Shown piece after piece: positions 37,325-46,648 of a DNA stretch of 64,000 bases; position 1 is the first letter of the stretch; each line of letters opens with the position of its first letter. The position numbers and the translations under genes are program-made. The stretch covers positions 2,480,001-2,544,000 of the forward strand of contig CAWJSE010000002.1 in NCBI GenBank assembly GCA_963845445.1, read 5' to 3'. The notes under the pieces were generated by a model that was not told the origin of the DNA, did not search any database, and was given only the letters and a program-made list of their open reading frames with translations. The stretch is from JABDBL01 sp963845445. Lineage in GTDB: Bacteria > Cyanobacteriota > Vampirovibrionia > Obscuribacterales > Obscuribacteraceae.

Positions 37325-39022
37325 TCAGGGCAGCGATACCGGTTCGTTTTTCTCTAAATTGCTCTCAGTACTGTTTTTGGTTTTCAAGAGCCAGCCAGCA
37401 TAGTCTCCGCTACTACTTAAATGGCTTTTAGCTCTATCTTGTCTTTCCATCGAAACCGTTTTTTTGGCATGGTTAGCTAAAGCTCTCCAAGCATCGATAT
37501 CAGCACCGCTGGATGCAATTGGCGCTTCTATTGACCTATCTCTACCTTTATATTTTGCTATATATAAAGCTTCTTCAGCCAAGTTTATTAATTCATATAA
37601 TTCTTTGCTGTGAGTTGGATAAACACTTATGCCTATAGAAACCGTCACCGGACTCACCTCTGGTATCAACGTATTTTTTATTTTTTCACGCAAACGTTCA
37701 ACTATTATCGAGACCGTTTCGCGCGGCGTTTCAGGTAAAATAACCGCGAATTGCTCACCACCAAACCGATAAACTAAATCTATTTCGCGCAAATTTTGCT
37801 TTATTGTTTGGGCTATTTTCGCTATCACCTCATCGCCCTTCTCTTCGCCTGATTTATCGTTTATCCGACTCAAATAATCTATATCAATCAACCAAAGTGC
37901 GAATTGATGCCCGTGTCTATGTGAACGCTCAAGTTCTGACCTTAAGCCCGATTCAAAATAGAGTCTATTTAAAAGTCCAGTATGAGGATCATATGCCCGC
38001 CTCACAATAGCAGACTCGTGATCTTGCGCGATATGAATGGCATTGCTGGCCTGATTTGCCAATGCTTCTAAAAGTTCGATCTGCTCTTGCTGGAAGGGCC
38101 CTTCGTCAATCGAAAAAATTTCGAGCACTCCTAATTTTTTACCATTATATATCAGAGGGAAAGCTAATATTGATAGAAATAAAACTCCACCCATAGCTTT
38201 GGGCATGCCCACCATTCCTGTTAAGCCCCTTTTTAATTGTTGGGTTTTGCCTTCTGAAAGGGCTTTTCCTGCGAACGTATTTTCATAAGCTAAATCAAAT
38301 TCGCTCAAGCTTGCTCCGTCCAAACCTTTAAAAGCTGCCAGCCTAAATGCTTTTTCATCTTGCTCAGCTAATAAAATCGCGCAATATGGAGTATTGCCCA
38401 AAACCAAAGCGGCGTCTGCCGTCCTTTGTAGGACTTGCGTCAGGTTCAACACACTTGTTTGAAAGGTTGCCAAAGTCGTATATAAAGTGCTCAAACGTTC
38501 TCGTTCGTATTCACTGCGCCCAAAAATTATGGCATTGGCTATCGCTGAGGCAGTTAGCTTGGTGATCAATTGCCACATCTCTTTATCGCTTAAAGCCAAA
38601 GGCATGCTGCTATCTATCAGGATGGCTCCGATCAATAAACCATTGAAGTTTAGTGGCAAAGCCACTTGGTTCACACTTTGTTCTTTTTCAAATACTGTTT
38701 TATTGAAGCCACTAAATTGCTCTTTTAATTTCAGCATAACTGGAGCCTTTCTGTTTAAAATCTCGCTCAAAATGCCTTCGGCATTGAAACGCACCAGTTT
38801 CATATGCTGCAAAGAAAATTCGCTATAGCCTTTTGCTGCCATCAGGCGGAAAAATTTGCCTTGATTATCTGCTAAAAAAACCGCCACTTTATTTACTTGA
38901 GCTAAGTGAGCATATTGCAGCACCGTTGCATCCAATACATCCTTTAAACGCAGTGATGACAATATAGCTACCATTGCGTTTACGTACTTCAAGGATGTCT
39001 CTTGGTCAGTTGTCATTAACAT
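37325..39022 (-). CDS. Diguanylate cyclase with two GAF domains
   Basis: This 565-aa soluble protein has two GAF sensory domains (about residues 15-165 and 185-335). A GGDEF domain (about 345-500) makes or senses cyclic di-GMP. The active-site loop reads RFGGEQF (421-425 GGEQF) instead of GGDEF or GGEEF, and the Mg2+-site helix reads DIDYLSRIND. Activity is likely but not assured. No transmembrane segment is present, so it should sense a cytoplasmic ligand. A polar tail of about 65 residues follows the catalytic domain. GAGG lies just before the ATG. Confidence 0.9.
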   Translation of the reverse strand: MLMTTDQETSLKYVNAMVAILSSLRLKDVLDATVLQYAHLAQVNKVAVFLADNQGKFFRLMAAKGYSEFSLQHMKLVRFNAEGILSEILNRKAPVMLKLKEQFSGFNKTVFEKEQSVNQVALPLNFNGLLIGAILIDSSMPLALSDKEMWQLITKLTASAIANAIIFGRSEYERERLSTLYTTLATFQTSVLNLTQVLQRTADAALVLGNTPYCAILLAEQDEKAFRLAAFKGLDGASLSEFDLAYENTFAGKALSEGKTQQLKRGLTGMVGMPKAMGGVLFLSILAFPLIYNGKKLGVLEIFSIDEGPFQQEQIELLEALANQASNAIHIAQDHESAIVRRAYDPHTGLLNRLYFESGLRSELERSHRHGHQFALWLIDIDYLSRINDKSGEEKGDEVIAKIAQTIKQNLREIDLVYRFGGEQFAVILPETPRETVSIIVERLREKIKNTLIPEVSPVTVSIGISVYPTHSKELYELINLAEEALYIAKYKGRDRSIEAPIASSGADIDAWRALANHAKKTVSMERQDRAKSHLSSSGDYAGWLLKTKNSTESNLEKNEPVSLP

Positions 39023-39067
39023 TCAGCCTCATGTTATCTTAATTGAGCTAAACAAGGAGTGTAAGCC

Positions 39068-39409
39068 ATGTCACAACAAAACTGTATTTTCTGCCAGATT
39101 ATAGCTGGAGAAATCAAGTCCACCATTATTTGGCAAAATGATTTAGCCATTGCTATACGCGATGTGTCTCCTCAAGCTCCAAGCCACTTACTGATTATTC
39201 CCAAAAAACACTTTAGAGATATTACAGAATGCAAAGATCCGCTCTTACTTGGCGATATCTTTAATCAAGTTTCCCAACTAGCTACCCAAGAAGGATTGTC
39301 TACCGGTTTCCGTTTAGTTGTTAATACCGGCATTAGTGGTGGGCAAAGCGTCCCTCACCTTCATATTCACTTGTTAGGCGGCAGAGACATGAAATGGCCA
39401 CCAGGTTAA
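39068..39409 (+). CDS. HIT-family nucleotide hydrolase (HinT-like)
   Basis: This 113-aa protein carries the histidine-triad motif SVPHLHIHLLGGRDM near its C-terminus, with the first His of HLHIH at about residue 97. The N-terminal CIFCQIIAGEIKSTIIW is typical of HinT. Members hydrolyse AMP-linked substrates such as adenosine phosphoramidates. AAGGAG before the ATG is a strong ribosome site. It is divergent from the diguanylate cyclase gene. Confidence 0.95.
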   Translation: MSQQNCIFCQIIAGEIKSTIIWQNDLAIAIRDVSPQAPSHLLIIPKKHFRDITECKDPLLLGDIFNQVSQLATQEGLSTGFRLVVNTGISGGQSVPHLHIHLLGGRDMKWPPG

Positions 39410-39571
39410 GACGAAATTTAATAGCCCAATTATCTCAATATTGGTAGAAGAAGTTTTGATCTCCACTTTTGGTGGTATTAAATAGACAGGTAATCAAGGG
39501 CTTGTAATCCCTACGAGCAGGGCTTTGGCAGGGTTCACTATCACGCTTGATAAAAGTAATGAGGTACTTAT

Positions 39572-39778
39572 ATGACAGGCTTGGATGCAGCAGATAAAAT
39601 ACTGTGGATGGCAGATTGTTATTTGTTAGCAAAACGCTTTCCCGATCCTGTAACTTGGCTATCTTTATTACAGTCGAAGTCTAAAAAATCAAGTACAGAC
39701 ATTAATCCATTAAATTATTGGCTTTGGATGGAAATCTGGAAAGCTGCTCAAAGCGAGCAAGGCGTAGTAGCCAAATAA
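39572..39778 (+). CDS. Small hypothetical protein
   Basis: This 68-aa protein is rich in Trp and Leu (ILWMADCYLLAKRFPDP, NYWLWMEIWKAA) and shows no family I recognise. It has no signal peptide. GAGG ten bases before the ATG supports translation. It ends ten bases before the convergent nucleotidyltransferase gene. The 160 bases between the HIT gene and this one hold no gene that I can see. Confidence 0.5.
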   Translation: MTGLDAADKILWMADCYLLAKRFPDPVTWLSLLQSKSKKSSTDINPLNYWLWMEIWKAAQSEQGVVAK

Positions 39779-39787
39779 TTGCTTAGA

Positions 39788-40873
39788 TCAAATGTAAGTG
39801 CACAGCAGTTCGCGAACGTTCTTCAGCGACTGCTTCTGAGACGTAACAAAAGCAGTTTGGTTTAATTGTTCTCCCGACTCAACACAAGACTCAAGACCAA
39901 CAATACTGTCTAAAATTTTAGTTTTCTTGCCGATTTTGCTCGCAGACCAGATTATCGAATCTTTGATCTGAGCTCCAGGCTCAATAATGCAATCATTCCC
40001 AACTACAACGTGTCCGCTTAAATTAGCGCCTTCGCCGATTACCACATTTTTACCCAATAATATTTTACCTTCAAAAAAAGCTCCGGGATGAATTTTTGCA
40101 TTTTCCCCCAACCACAAACCCGCAGCTGAAAGCTCATTATATTCCCCTGCCAAATCCAGTTTGACTTTCCTGTCCAAAGCATCAAAATTAGCTTGCCTAT
40201 AATGGTCAAATGTACCTACATCTGACCAATAACTGTTGATTTCGACCCCCAACACTGGTAATCCTTTCTTCACCAAATCAGGGAACAATTGCTTACCAAA
40301 ACCATATTTTCCTATGCTCGGAATGAAGTCAAATATCGCTGGCTCCAACACATATATTCCCGTTGATGCCAAATTTGATTTAGCTTCGTTCGCCTCAGGC
40401 TTCTCTTGAAACTCCTTGATCCAACCATCTTTGTCAACTACAGCCACACCAAACTGCCTAACATCACTTACAGCTTTTAGAGCAATGCTTGCTAATGCTC
40501 CCTTGCTTTTATGTTGAGCAATAACCAAAGATAAATCGGTATTAGTAACCAGATCGCCCATAATAACTAATGTGGTACAGTCGCTAAGCATGCCCCGGCA
40601 CGCTCTCACACCACCAGCATCTCCCGAAAGCTCGCTCTCAACTATATAGTTAAATTTCACACTTGCATCCTTGCCATCGGCAAAGTAGCTAGTGATTAAT
40701 TCTGGCAAATGATACAGATTTGCCCAGACCTCAGTAAAACCGTGCCTTTTTAGTAAATCCAAAGTGTGCCCCATAACCGGTCGATTAACGATCGGCACCA
40801 ATGGCTTAGGCAATTGCAAAGTTAACGGATCTAGTCTGGTGCCCGCACCAGCTGCTAAGATCATCGCTTTCAT
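39788..40873 (-). CDS. Sugar-phosphate nucleotidyltransferase (NDP-sugar pyrophosphorylase)
   Basis: This 361-aa enzyme has an N-terminal nucleotidyltransferase domain with AGAGTRLDPLTLQLPKPLVPI and the metal-binding region VIMGDLVTNTD. The sugar-site motifs FQEKPE and SYWSDVGTFDHYRQAN follow. The C-terminal 110 residues are a left-handed beta-helix of hexapeptide repeats (GENAKIHPGAFFEGKILLGKN and on). This layout fits mannose-1-phosphate guanylyltransferase or glucose-1-phosphate thymidylyl/uridylyltransferase-type enzymes feeding polysaccharide synthesis. The sugar cannot be settled from sequence alone. Confidence 0.88.
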   Translation of the reverse strand: MKAMILAAGAGTRLDPLTLQLPKPLVPIVNRPVMGHTLDLLKRHGFTEVWANLYHLPELITSYFADGKDASVKFNYIVESELSGDAGGVRACRGMLSDCTTLVIMGDLVTNTDLSLVIAQHKSKGALASIALKAVSDVRQFGVAVVDKDGWIKEFQEKPEANEAKSNLASTGIYVLEPAIFDFIPSIGKYGFGKQLFPDLVKKGLPVLGVEINSYWSDVGTFDHYRQANFDALDRKVKLDLAGEYNELSAAGLWLGENAKIHPGAFFEGKILLGKNVVIGEGANLSGHVVVGNDCIIEPGAQIKDSIIWSASKIGKKTKILDSIVGLESCVESGEQLNQTAFVTSQKQSLKNVRELLCTYI

Positions 40874-41069
40874 ATGGCTATGACCTGCACAAACAAGTCT
40901 CCTTCACATTAATGATCCCGTTCCTAGCGCGAGATCTCCACCACATTATAACTGCTGAATAGTCATAACAATCTCTCTTGGGCATTTAACAAGAACATGC
41001 AGGATACCATAGCATGCCAGCAACGCTTTGTTAGCACGCTCGATTTCAGTTTTTAAATATAAAAGAAGT

Positions 41070-41251
41070 CTAAGCGGCTCGACCGTCTTGGGATCCGCTA
41101 TCTTTTGTTCTATTAATCTGTTCTTGATACTTTTCGAATTCGCTATGGTAGCGTTGCTGAACCATTTGCTCTTCTATTTGATCGCGGTTTACATTTTTAC
41201 TTTCGTGATTGGAACAGCCATTCTTAGCTAAATCCTTATTTTTTTACTCAT
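41070..41251 (-). pseudogene. Putative small polar protein, frameshifted at a poly-A run
   Basis: Adding one A to the seven-A run right after the ATG (plus-strand T7 at 41239-41245) gives a 60-aa frame: MSKKNKDLAKNGCSNH, then ESKNVNRDQIEEQMVQQRYH, ending DGRAA. It is hydrophilic with a helical Glu/Gln middle, unlike random AT-rich translation. AGAGAT lies upstream of the ATG. As written, the frame stops after seven codons. No family is recognised. The flanking bases (40874-41069 and 41252-41388) hold nothing I can support. Confidence 0.3.
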
Positions 41252-41447
41252 TCTTATCTCTTTCTCTGCTGCTTTAATTTATTTTTTAATCGTTGAGAAC
41301 AGCACTCATTATTCTAAATCTCATTATATGACCTCAAATATGATACTACTATCATTAATAAATTGCCAGGCGAAATTTATTTTCTATTTTATATTTTGGC
41401 TTCACCTAAGTTAGGCAAAGAAAAGCTAAAGATAAATGCCACCATCA

Positions 41448-42626
41448 TTATGAATGCTCCAATAAAATAGGGACTAGCATAACCCAAATATTGAAATGCG
41501 GCTGCACCAACGATTGGGCCCAATATTCGCCAAGCGTAGATAGTGATTGTCCTACACCTAAAATTCCACCTATTTTTTCTGGTGAACCTAGCTTAGATAA
41601 TAAACTTTGATTTGACGGATTATTAATTCCTGAACCAAAGGCGAGCAAAGCAAGACCGATGGCCAACAAAATAAGATGCGGGGCTAACGGACTAAAAGAA
41701 ATCAATAGAAGACCTAAACAAACCAGCATTGTTCCCGCTGCTATTAGATGTTTCTCGCCGTATCTTTTTGCAAGTCTGTGGATCATACCGCCTTGAACAA
41801 AAACAATGAGCAAACCAATATAAGTAAACATCATGCTGTTTTCGAATGGACCAAAGTTAAATTTCTGCTGTGTTAGAAGCACTATAGTTGCCTCCATATT
41901 AGCGAAGGCAAAAGTCGACAGAAAAAATATCAGTAAAGAGCATTTTAGTTTTGGATTGTTGAGAGTTTCAAAATAAAATGCTGGCTGAAGATAAAATCGC
42001 TCACTAGCAGCCCGACTTCGTTTTTCTGGTTCAGGTAAAAGGAAAAAGGTCAAAATTAGATCAAGAAAGCTCATTCCTGCCGCCATATAGCCGATTAATT
42101 GTAATCCAGAAAGATGAGATGAAAAATCTAAGCCAGGAATAACAGAAGCAATAAAATGTTGAAAAATTGGACTAAGACAAAAACCACTTATTGCCGGTCC
42201 TAAAACAAAGCCTAGACCAAAAGCAGCCCCAATTAGACCCATTCCTTTTGCTCGATTCTCCGAAGTTGTAATATCAGCTACGTAGGCCTGGGCCACTGGA
42301 ATATTGGCATTGCCAGCACCTTGCACAAGTCTTGAGATAAAGAGCACAATAAGTGAACTGGACATACCCCAGATCAAGTAGCCTATACCAGAAGCCGCTA
42401 AGCTGAATAGCAGTACGGGTCTTCTGCCGACCTGGTCAGATAGTCGTCCCAATATGGGAGCGAATATTAATTGCATAAACGAATAAGCAGCTATCAAAAG
42501 ACCTACTGAAAAATCGCTGGCGTGCAACTCTTTGGCATAAGATGGCATTACAGGAATAATCAATCCAAAGCCAATAAGATCGATAAAAACTGTAAGAAAT
42601 ATTAGACCTAAAGCTCGTTTACTCAT
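41448..42626 (-). CDS. MFS transporter, TetA/multidrug-type (3' end frameshifted)
   Basis: This inner-membrane exporter of the major facilitator superfamily carries the motif GRLSDQVGRRPVLL between helices 2 and 3 and LVQGAGNANIPVAQAYVADIT in the antiporter helix 5 region. The frame as written ends with an out-of-place YWAQSLVQPHFNIW tail. Inserting one base near 41529 restores GRILGPIVGAAAFQY, then helix 12 and a stop at 41389. The full protein would be about 412 aa with 12 helices. The substrate is unknown. Confidence 0.85.
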   Translation of the reverse strand: MSKRALGLIFLTVFIDLIGFGLIIPVMPSYAKELHASDFSVGLLIAAYSFMQLIFAPILGRLSDQVGRRPVLLFSLAASGIGYLIWGMSSSLIVLFISRLVQGAGNANIPVAQAYVADITTSENRAKGMGLIGAAFGLGFVLGPAISGFCLSPIFQHFIASVIPGLDFSSHLSGLQLIGYMAAGMSFLDLILTFFLLPEPEKRSRAASERFYLQPAFYFETLNNPKLKCSLLIFFLSTFAFANMEATIVLLTQQKFNFGPFENSMMFTYIGLLIVFVQGGMIHRLAKRYGEKHLIAAGTMLVCLGLLLISFSPLAPHLILLAIGLALLAFGSGINNPSNQSLLSKLGSPEKIGGILGVGQSLSTLGEYWAQSLVQPHFNIWVMLVPILLEHS

Positions 42627-42955
42627 CCGGATTCCTTTATTCTTAGTTTGCTAAATAACAGTCTGCCTTTAAGCATTATCAGACAATAAGGATTATTTGC
42701 CACCGCTAACTATATCTTGACAAAGAGTGTCAAAAAATTTGGTAACTGTCATTGTCCAATATTTCAGTGCTTAAAAGTGGGGGTGTTAAGCTGTCAACGC
42801 TCCACCGATCAATAATATTGATTTGGCAAAGCTAAGATTAATTGTGAATGAAGCTGTATTCTCTGAAAAAATGATTACGTATAGTGTAGCCGTGGTAATT
42901 AAATTGTAGCAAAGCGGGTACGACATCAGTTTTTATTATGTAAGCATGGTCAATT
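42627..42955. other. Intergenic region between divergent genes, with a TTGACA palindrome
   Basis: This 329-bp gap separates the MFS gene (minus) from the protein kinase gene (plus), so it must hold both promoters. The only marked structure is the inverted repeat TTGACA-aagag-TGTCAA at 42717-42733, which places a consensus -35 hexamer on each strand. No good -10 box follows at 16-18 bases on either side. No coding frame or RNA gene was recognised. Confidence 0.35.
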
Positions 42956-44611
42956 ATGAAGCTCTGTCTGATATGTAATTTTCAGACCTCTTCTGATGAG
43001 CAGGGCGCTTGTCCACATGACGGCTCACCCATGGTCACAGTAGGCGATGATCCTCTCCTCGGACTCCTGGTAGAAGACCGCTATCGCATTCAATCGCTAA
43101 TTGGACAAGGTTCTGCGGGATCAGTCTACAAAGCCAGGCAAGAATTAATCGGCCGCGATGTAGCCATTAAAGTTTTGCATGATTATCTTGTTTCTGATGA
43201 TGAATTCGTAAGACGCTTTAAACAAGAAGCTAAAGCAGCCAGTCGCCTTAATCATCCAAATATCATTACCATTTATGACTTTGGCATTATTCCAATTGGC
43301 CGCCGTCCATATATTGCCATGGATTTATTAAACGGTACACCTCTGTCTGAGCTCATTTCTCAATGCGATCATATACCCATTGAGACCATCATACCGATTT
43401 TCAAGATGGTCTGCCAAGCTCTGGCTGAAGCACATAGGCAAGGTGTCGTTCATAGGGACATCAAGCCTGAAAATATTGTTTTGGTCGAACGGGGCGGCAA
43501 AAAATTCTTCCCCATGGTAGTTGATTTTGGCATTGCCCGCCTCATCCAAGAAGAGTCGGATGCCGCAAAAATTACTCGCACCGGAACCGTCTGTGGCAGC
43601 CCCACTTATATGAGCCCGGAACAATGCACAAGCAGTAAAGTTGATCAGAGAAGTGATATCTATTCGCTTGGTATAGTTCTTTTTGAAGCATTAACTGGCA
43701 CTGTTCCGTTTACCGCTGAGGAACTAGTAAAAGTAATGACTATGCACCTGTTGGATCCGCCACCCACACTATCCGAAACAAGACCCGATTTGCAATTCCC
43801 CGAAAAACTAGAAGTGGTTGTCGCTAGAGCTTTGAGTAAACATCCAGAAGATCGCTATCAAGACATGGATGAATTTTCTTATGTCCTTGAGGAGTCCATT
43901 AAAGCACCCCAAAAAACGCTAGTTTCCATGCCTTCGCTTTCTAAGCTTCCTGCCGTGCCTGTTCCACAAAGAGAAACATCTGCCAATTTATCGGACAAAT
44001 TAGAGACCATGAAACCGAGCGCTTCTGCCAATCAAGGCAGTCAAAAAGTATTAGGCACAGCACCACAAAACTTAAAAGATCTGGCATCTAATACTTTATC
44101 CGAAATGATGGTCCGCACCGGTAATCAAAATACTATGGCCAAGAAAGCCAAGGAAACCTCTGCCTCTATTCCTAGCCATCCCACCACCCCCCGTCCCAGA
44201 CATTTAACCAATAGATCTAAATCAAACGCCTGGCAATTAATAGCTAAGCAAATTTTTCCAGTAGCATTTACGGCTTGTGCTCTGCTCGCCGTGATAACGT
44301 TTGTAATGAACGAAGTCAGAATGCTCAAATTAACCCCGCAAAGACACACCACTCAATATGCCGAGAATTTAGTAAAACAAGGACGTTATGAAGAAGCACT
44401 ACCCGTTTTGCAAGACCTTAAACAATCTGGGAAACTGGATAAGATCCAAGCAGAGAATTTGAACAAAGTGCGCGTCTCTGTAGCAAAAATTTACGCTCAT
44501 AAAAAGCGTTTTTCAGATGCTATCTCTTTATTGCAACAAGTTCCGCAGAATTCAAAGCATCAAGGACAGGCGAAAAGTCTGATTCGCCGTTATAAGGGCG
44601 GCAGAAATTAG
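42956..44611 (+). CDS. Zinc-ribbon membrane Ser/Thr protein kinase with TPR-like tail
   Basis: This 551-aa Hanks-type kinase starts with a short zinc ribbon (C4-LI-C7 and CPHDG around residue 19). The kinase domain follows with GQGSAGSV (50-57), Lys72 in AIKVL, HRDIKPEN (166-173), DFG (190-192) and the activation-loop CGSPTYMSPEQ. A Ser/Pro/Lys-rich linker leads to one membrane helix (about 435-455, FTACALLAVITFVM). The C-terminal segment (QGRYEEALPVLQDLK, RFSDAISLLQQVP) looks like TPRs outside the membrane. The topology suggests that the tail senses an envelope signal and the kinase phosphorylates cytoplasmic targets. The ribosome site is weak. Confidence 0.9.
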   Translation: MKLCLICNFQTSSDEQGACPHDGSPMVTVGDDPLLGLLVEDRYRIQSLIGQGSAGSVYKARQELIGRDVAIKVLHDYLVSDDEFVRRFKQEAKAASRLNHPNIITIYDFGIIPIGRRPYIAMDLLNGTPLSELISQCDHIPIETIIPIFKMVCQALAEAHRQGVVHRDIKPENIVLVERGGKKFFPMVVDFGIARLIQEESDAAKITRTGTVCGSPTYMSPEQCTSSKVDQRSDIYSLGIVLFEALTGTVPFTAEELVKVMTMHLLDPPPTLSETRPDLQFPEKLEVVVARALSKHPEDRYQDMDEFSYVLEESIKAPQKTLVSMPSLSKLPAVPVPQRETSANLSDKLETMKPSASANQGSQKVLGTAPQNLKDLASNTLSEMMVRTGNQNTMAKKAKETSASIPSHPTTPRPRHLTNRSKSNAWQLIAKQIFPVAFTACALLAVITFVMNEVRMLKLTPQRHTTQYAENLVKQGRYEEALPVLQDLKQSGKLDKIQAENLNKVRVSVAKIYAHKKRFSDAISLLQQVPQNSKHQGQAKSLIRRYKGGRN

Positions 44612-44622
44612 TCACTGAGCGA

Positions 44623-45589
44623 CTACTCTATTGTACTGCCAATTTTTCTATATTTTTCCAGTCTGTCCTGCTTGATACGCGCTGGTGATAGCTTTGTTAA
44701 ACTGTCTAAGTGCTTAATTAGAGCAGTTTTTAGTGTCTTAGCAATCTGGTCGTAATCATTATGAGCACCACCTAGGGGTTCTTTTACTACCTCATCCGCT
44801 ATCCCAAGCTTATGTATTTCGGCTGCTGTCATTTTCATTGCTTCACATGCTGCTGCTACTTTATCTGACGATCGCCAAAGGATAGACGCACAACCCTCAG
44901 GCGAAATAACTGAATAAACTGCATGTTCAAGCATTAAAATACGGTTTGCCAAACCTATTGCCAAAGCCCCGCCAGAGCCACCTTCACCGGTAACTACTGC
45001 AACAACGGGCACCTTCAGGCTTGCTAGCACACGAAGGTTCATTGCAATTGCCTCGCCCTGATTATGCTCTTCCGCTGTCATGCCGGGATAGGCACCAGGA
45101 GTATCGATCAGAGTCACTATAGGCAAACCAAATTTCTGTGCATGTTCAAACATACGCAAGGCCTTCCTGATAACCTTCCGGTTGCGGCATACCAAAATTA
45201 CAAATTTGTTTTTGACGAAGGGTGCGTCCTTTATCTGTCCCAATCGCCACCACTTTATGTGGACCAATTGTGACAAACCCCACTACTAAAGCCGGATCAT
45301 CTGCCATCTTGCGGTCGCCGTGCATCTCTATCCAATGTCCATCAAAACGATCAAAATATTCCCGCGCATAAGGTCTTTGACCATGCCTAGCTAGAGCTAA
45401 ATGGTCAATAGGACGCAAGTTACTATATATAGAGCGTTTCAGAACTTTATATTGTTCATGCAAATTCTTAACATCAGTTTCTAATTCTGGTTGACTCTGC
45501 AATTGATTCTCAAGCATCTGGATCTGCTCAGCCAGAGCTAACAACGGCTGCTCGAAATCTAACGGTATCGGTTTTGTTTCATTTGCCAT
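44623..45589 (-). pseudogene. accA: Acetyl-CoA carboxylase carboxyltransferase subunit alpha, frameshifted
   Basis: The N-terminal frame (from the ATG at 45589) holds the coiled N-terminus and REYFDRFDGHWIEMHGDR through CNFGMPQPEGY, then goes out of frame. The protein resumes as RKALRMFEHAQKFGLPIVTL and continues through GEGGSGGALAIG and the normal C-terminus. Removing one base at about 45168 joins them into about 322 aa, the family length. AccA with AccD moves CO2 from carboxybiotin to acetyl-CoA, the first step of fatty acid synthesis, so true loss would be lethal unless a second copy exists. An assembly error is the simpler reading. It begins right after the accD stop; an alternative GTG start lies one codon earlier. 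Confidence 0.9.
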
Positions 45590-45592
45590 CAC

Positions 45593-46519
45593 TTATTCTT
45601 CCCGATAATTAGAAATTGCTTCAACTTTTGACTTAACAGCATTAGGACGAAACTCAATTGCTTGATGAAAATCAACCAGGCGAGAAATTGTTTCTACTAG
45701 CGCCTGTCTTTCCAAAACCATATCTACTTGACCATGCTTGAGTAAATATTCGGCTGTTTGAAAATCATTCGGCAATTTCTGTCTGATCGTTTGTTCAATT
45801 ACTCTGCGCCCGGCAAAACCAATTCTGGCTCCTGGCTCAGCAATCATGATGTCACCAAGAAAGGCAAAACTTGCTGTAACCCCACCATAAGTTGGCTCAG
45901 TTAGAATTGAAATATATAAAAGCCCCGCTTCGTGCAATCCTTCTAATGCAGCGCTCGTTTTGGCCATTTGCATTAAGCTAAAAATTCCTTCTTGCATGCG
46001 GGCTCCGCCTGAACTCGAAACGATAATGAGCGGCATTCTATTCTGGATGGCATACTCTATAAGGCGGGCCACTTTCTCACCCACCACAGAACCCATTGAC
46101 CCACCAAAATGAGCAAAATCCATGACCCCCAAAGCTATTGTTTTGCCTTTAATATTGGCCGCACCAGTAACAATGGCGTCTCTCAATCCTGATTTAAGGC
46201 TGGCTTCTTCTATTCGATGAGAATAAGAATCAGTGTCAAAAAATTTCAAAGGATCAGTAGAAGACAAAGATGCATCTATTTCTTTAAAAGAACCATCATC
46301 AGTTAATTGAGCTATTCTTTCCAGCGCCCCAATACGGAAATGGTAGTGACACTTCGGACAAACAGATAAATTACTATGCAAGTCTCGTGAATAAATTAGT
46401 TCCCGGCATTGAAAACATTGACGCCAAAGGGCACAATACTCTTCTGTTGTTAACGGCTGTTTAATTTCTAGATTTTCTTGGCGCTTTCGTCGATCGGCAA
46501 ACCATTCTTTTAAATCCAT
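45593..46519 (-). CDS. accD: Acetyl-CoA carboxylase carboxyltransferase subunit beta
   Basis: The protein is 308 aa with this start. A four-Cys zinc ribbon lies at the N-terminus (C35, C38, C54, C57). A crotonase-fold carboxyltransferase domain follows with GVMDFAHFGGSMGSVVGEK, SSSGGARMQEG, TEPTYGGVTASFA and PGARIGFAGRRVIEQT. The frame opens at a TTG seven codons upstream, but the ATG at 46519 fits the family and has GGAGAAG about 12 bases before it. accA follows without a gap, giving the accDA order. Confidence 0.96.
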   Translation of the reverse strand: MDLKEWFADRRKRQENLEIKQPLTTEEYCALWRQCFQCRELIYSRDLHSNLSVCPKCHYHFRIGALERIAQLTDDGSFKEIDASLSSTDPLKFFDTDSYSHRIEEASLKSGLRDAIVTGAANIKGKTIALGVMDFAHFGGSMGSVVGEKVARLIEYAIQNRMPLIIVSSSGGARMQEGIFSLMQMAKTSAALEGLHEAGLLYISILTEPTYGGVTASFAFLGDIMIAEPGARIGFAGRRVIEQTIRQKLPNDFQTAEYLLKHGQVDMVLERQALVETISRLVDFHQAIEFRPNAVKSKVEAISNYREE

Positions 46520-46648
46520 CTTTCGGTATGTCTTCTCCAAGTTTAATTTGCCATGGCTCTCGCCCGGATAGAAAAGCCACTTTAAAATAGCAAAAGCTTC
46601 TCTACAATTCAGTCAAACTCCACATTATAACACTGCTCCAAGAGTTCT

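Noticed and set aside
39412..39571. GC-richer patch with repeated agggctt, possibly a small RNA
   Set aside because: Only a 4-bp hairpin could be drawn and no promoter or terminator was seen; not enough to call an RNA gene.
41028..41231. Plus-strand hydrophobic 67-codon frame
   Set aside because: No ribosome site, and the opposite strand gives a better hydrophilic frame; AT-rich random sequence often looks like a membrane helix.
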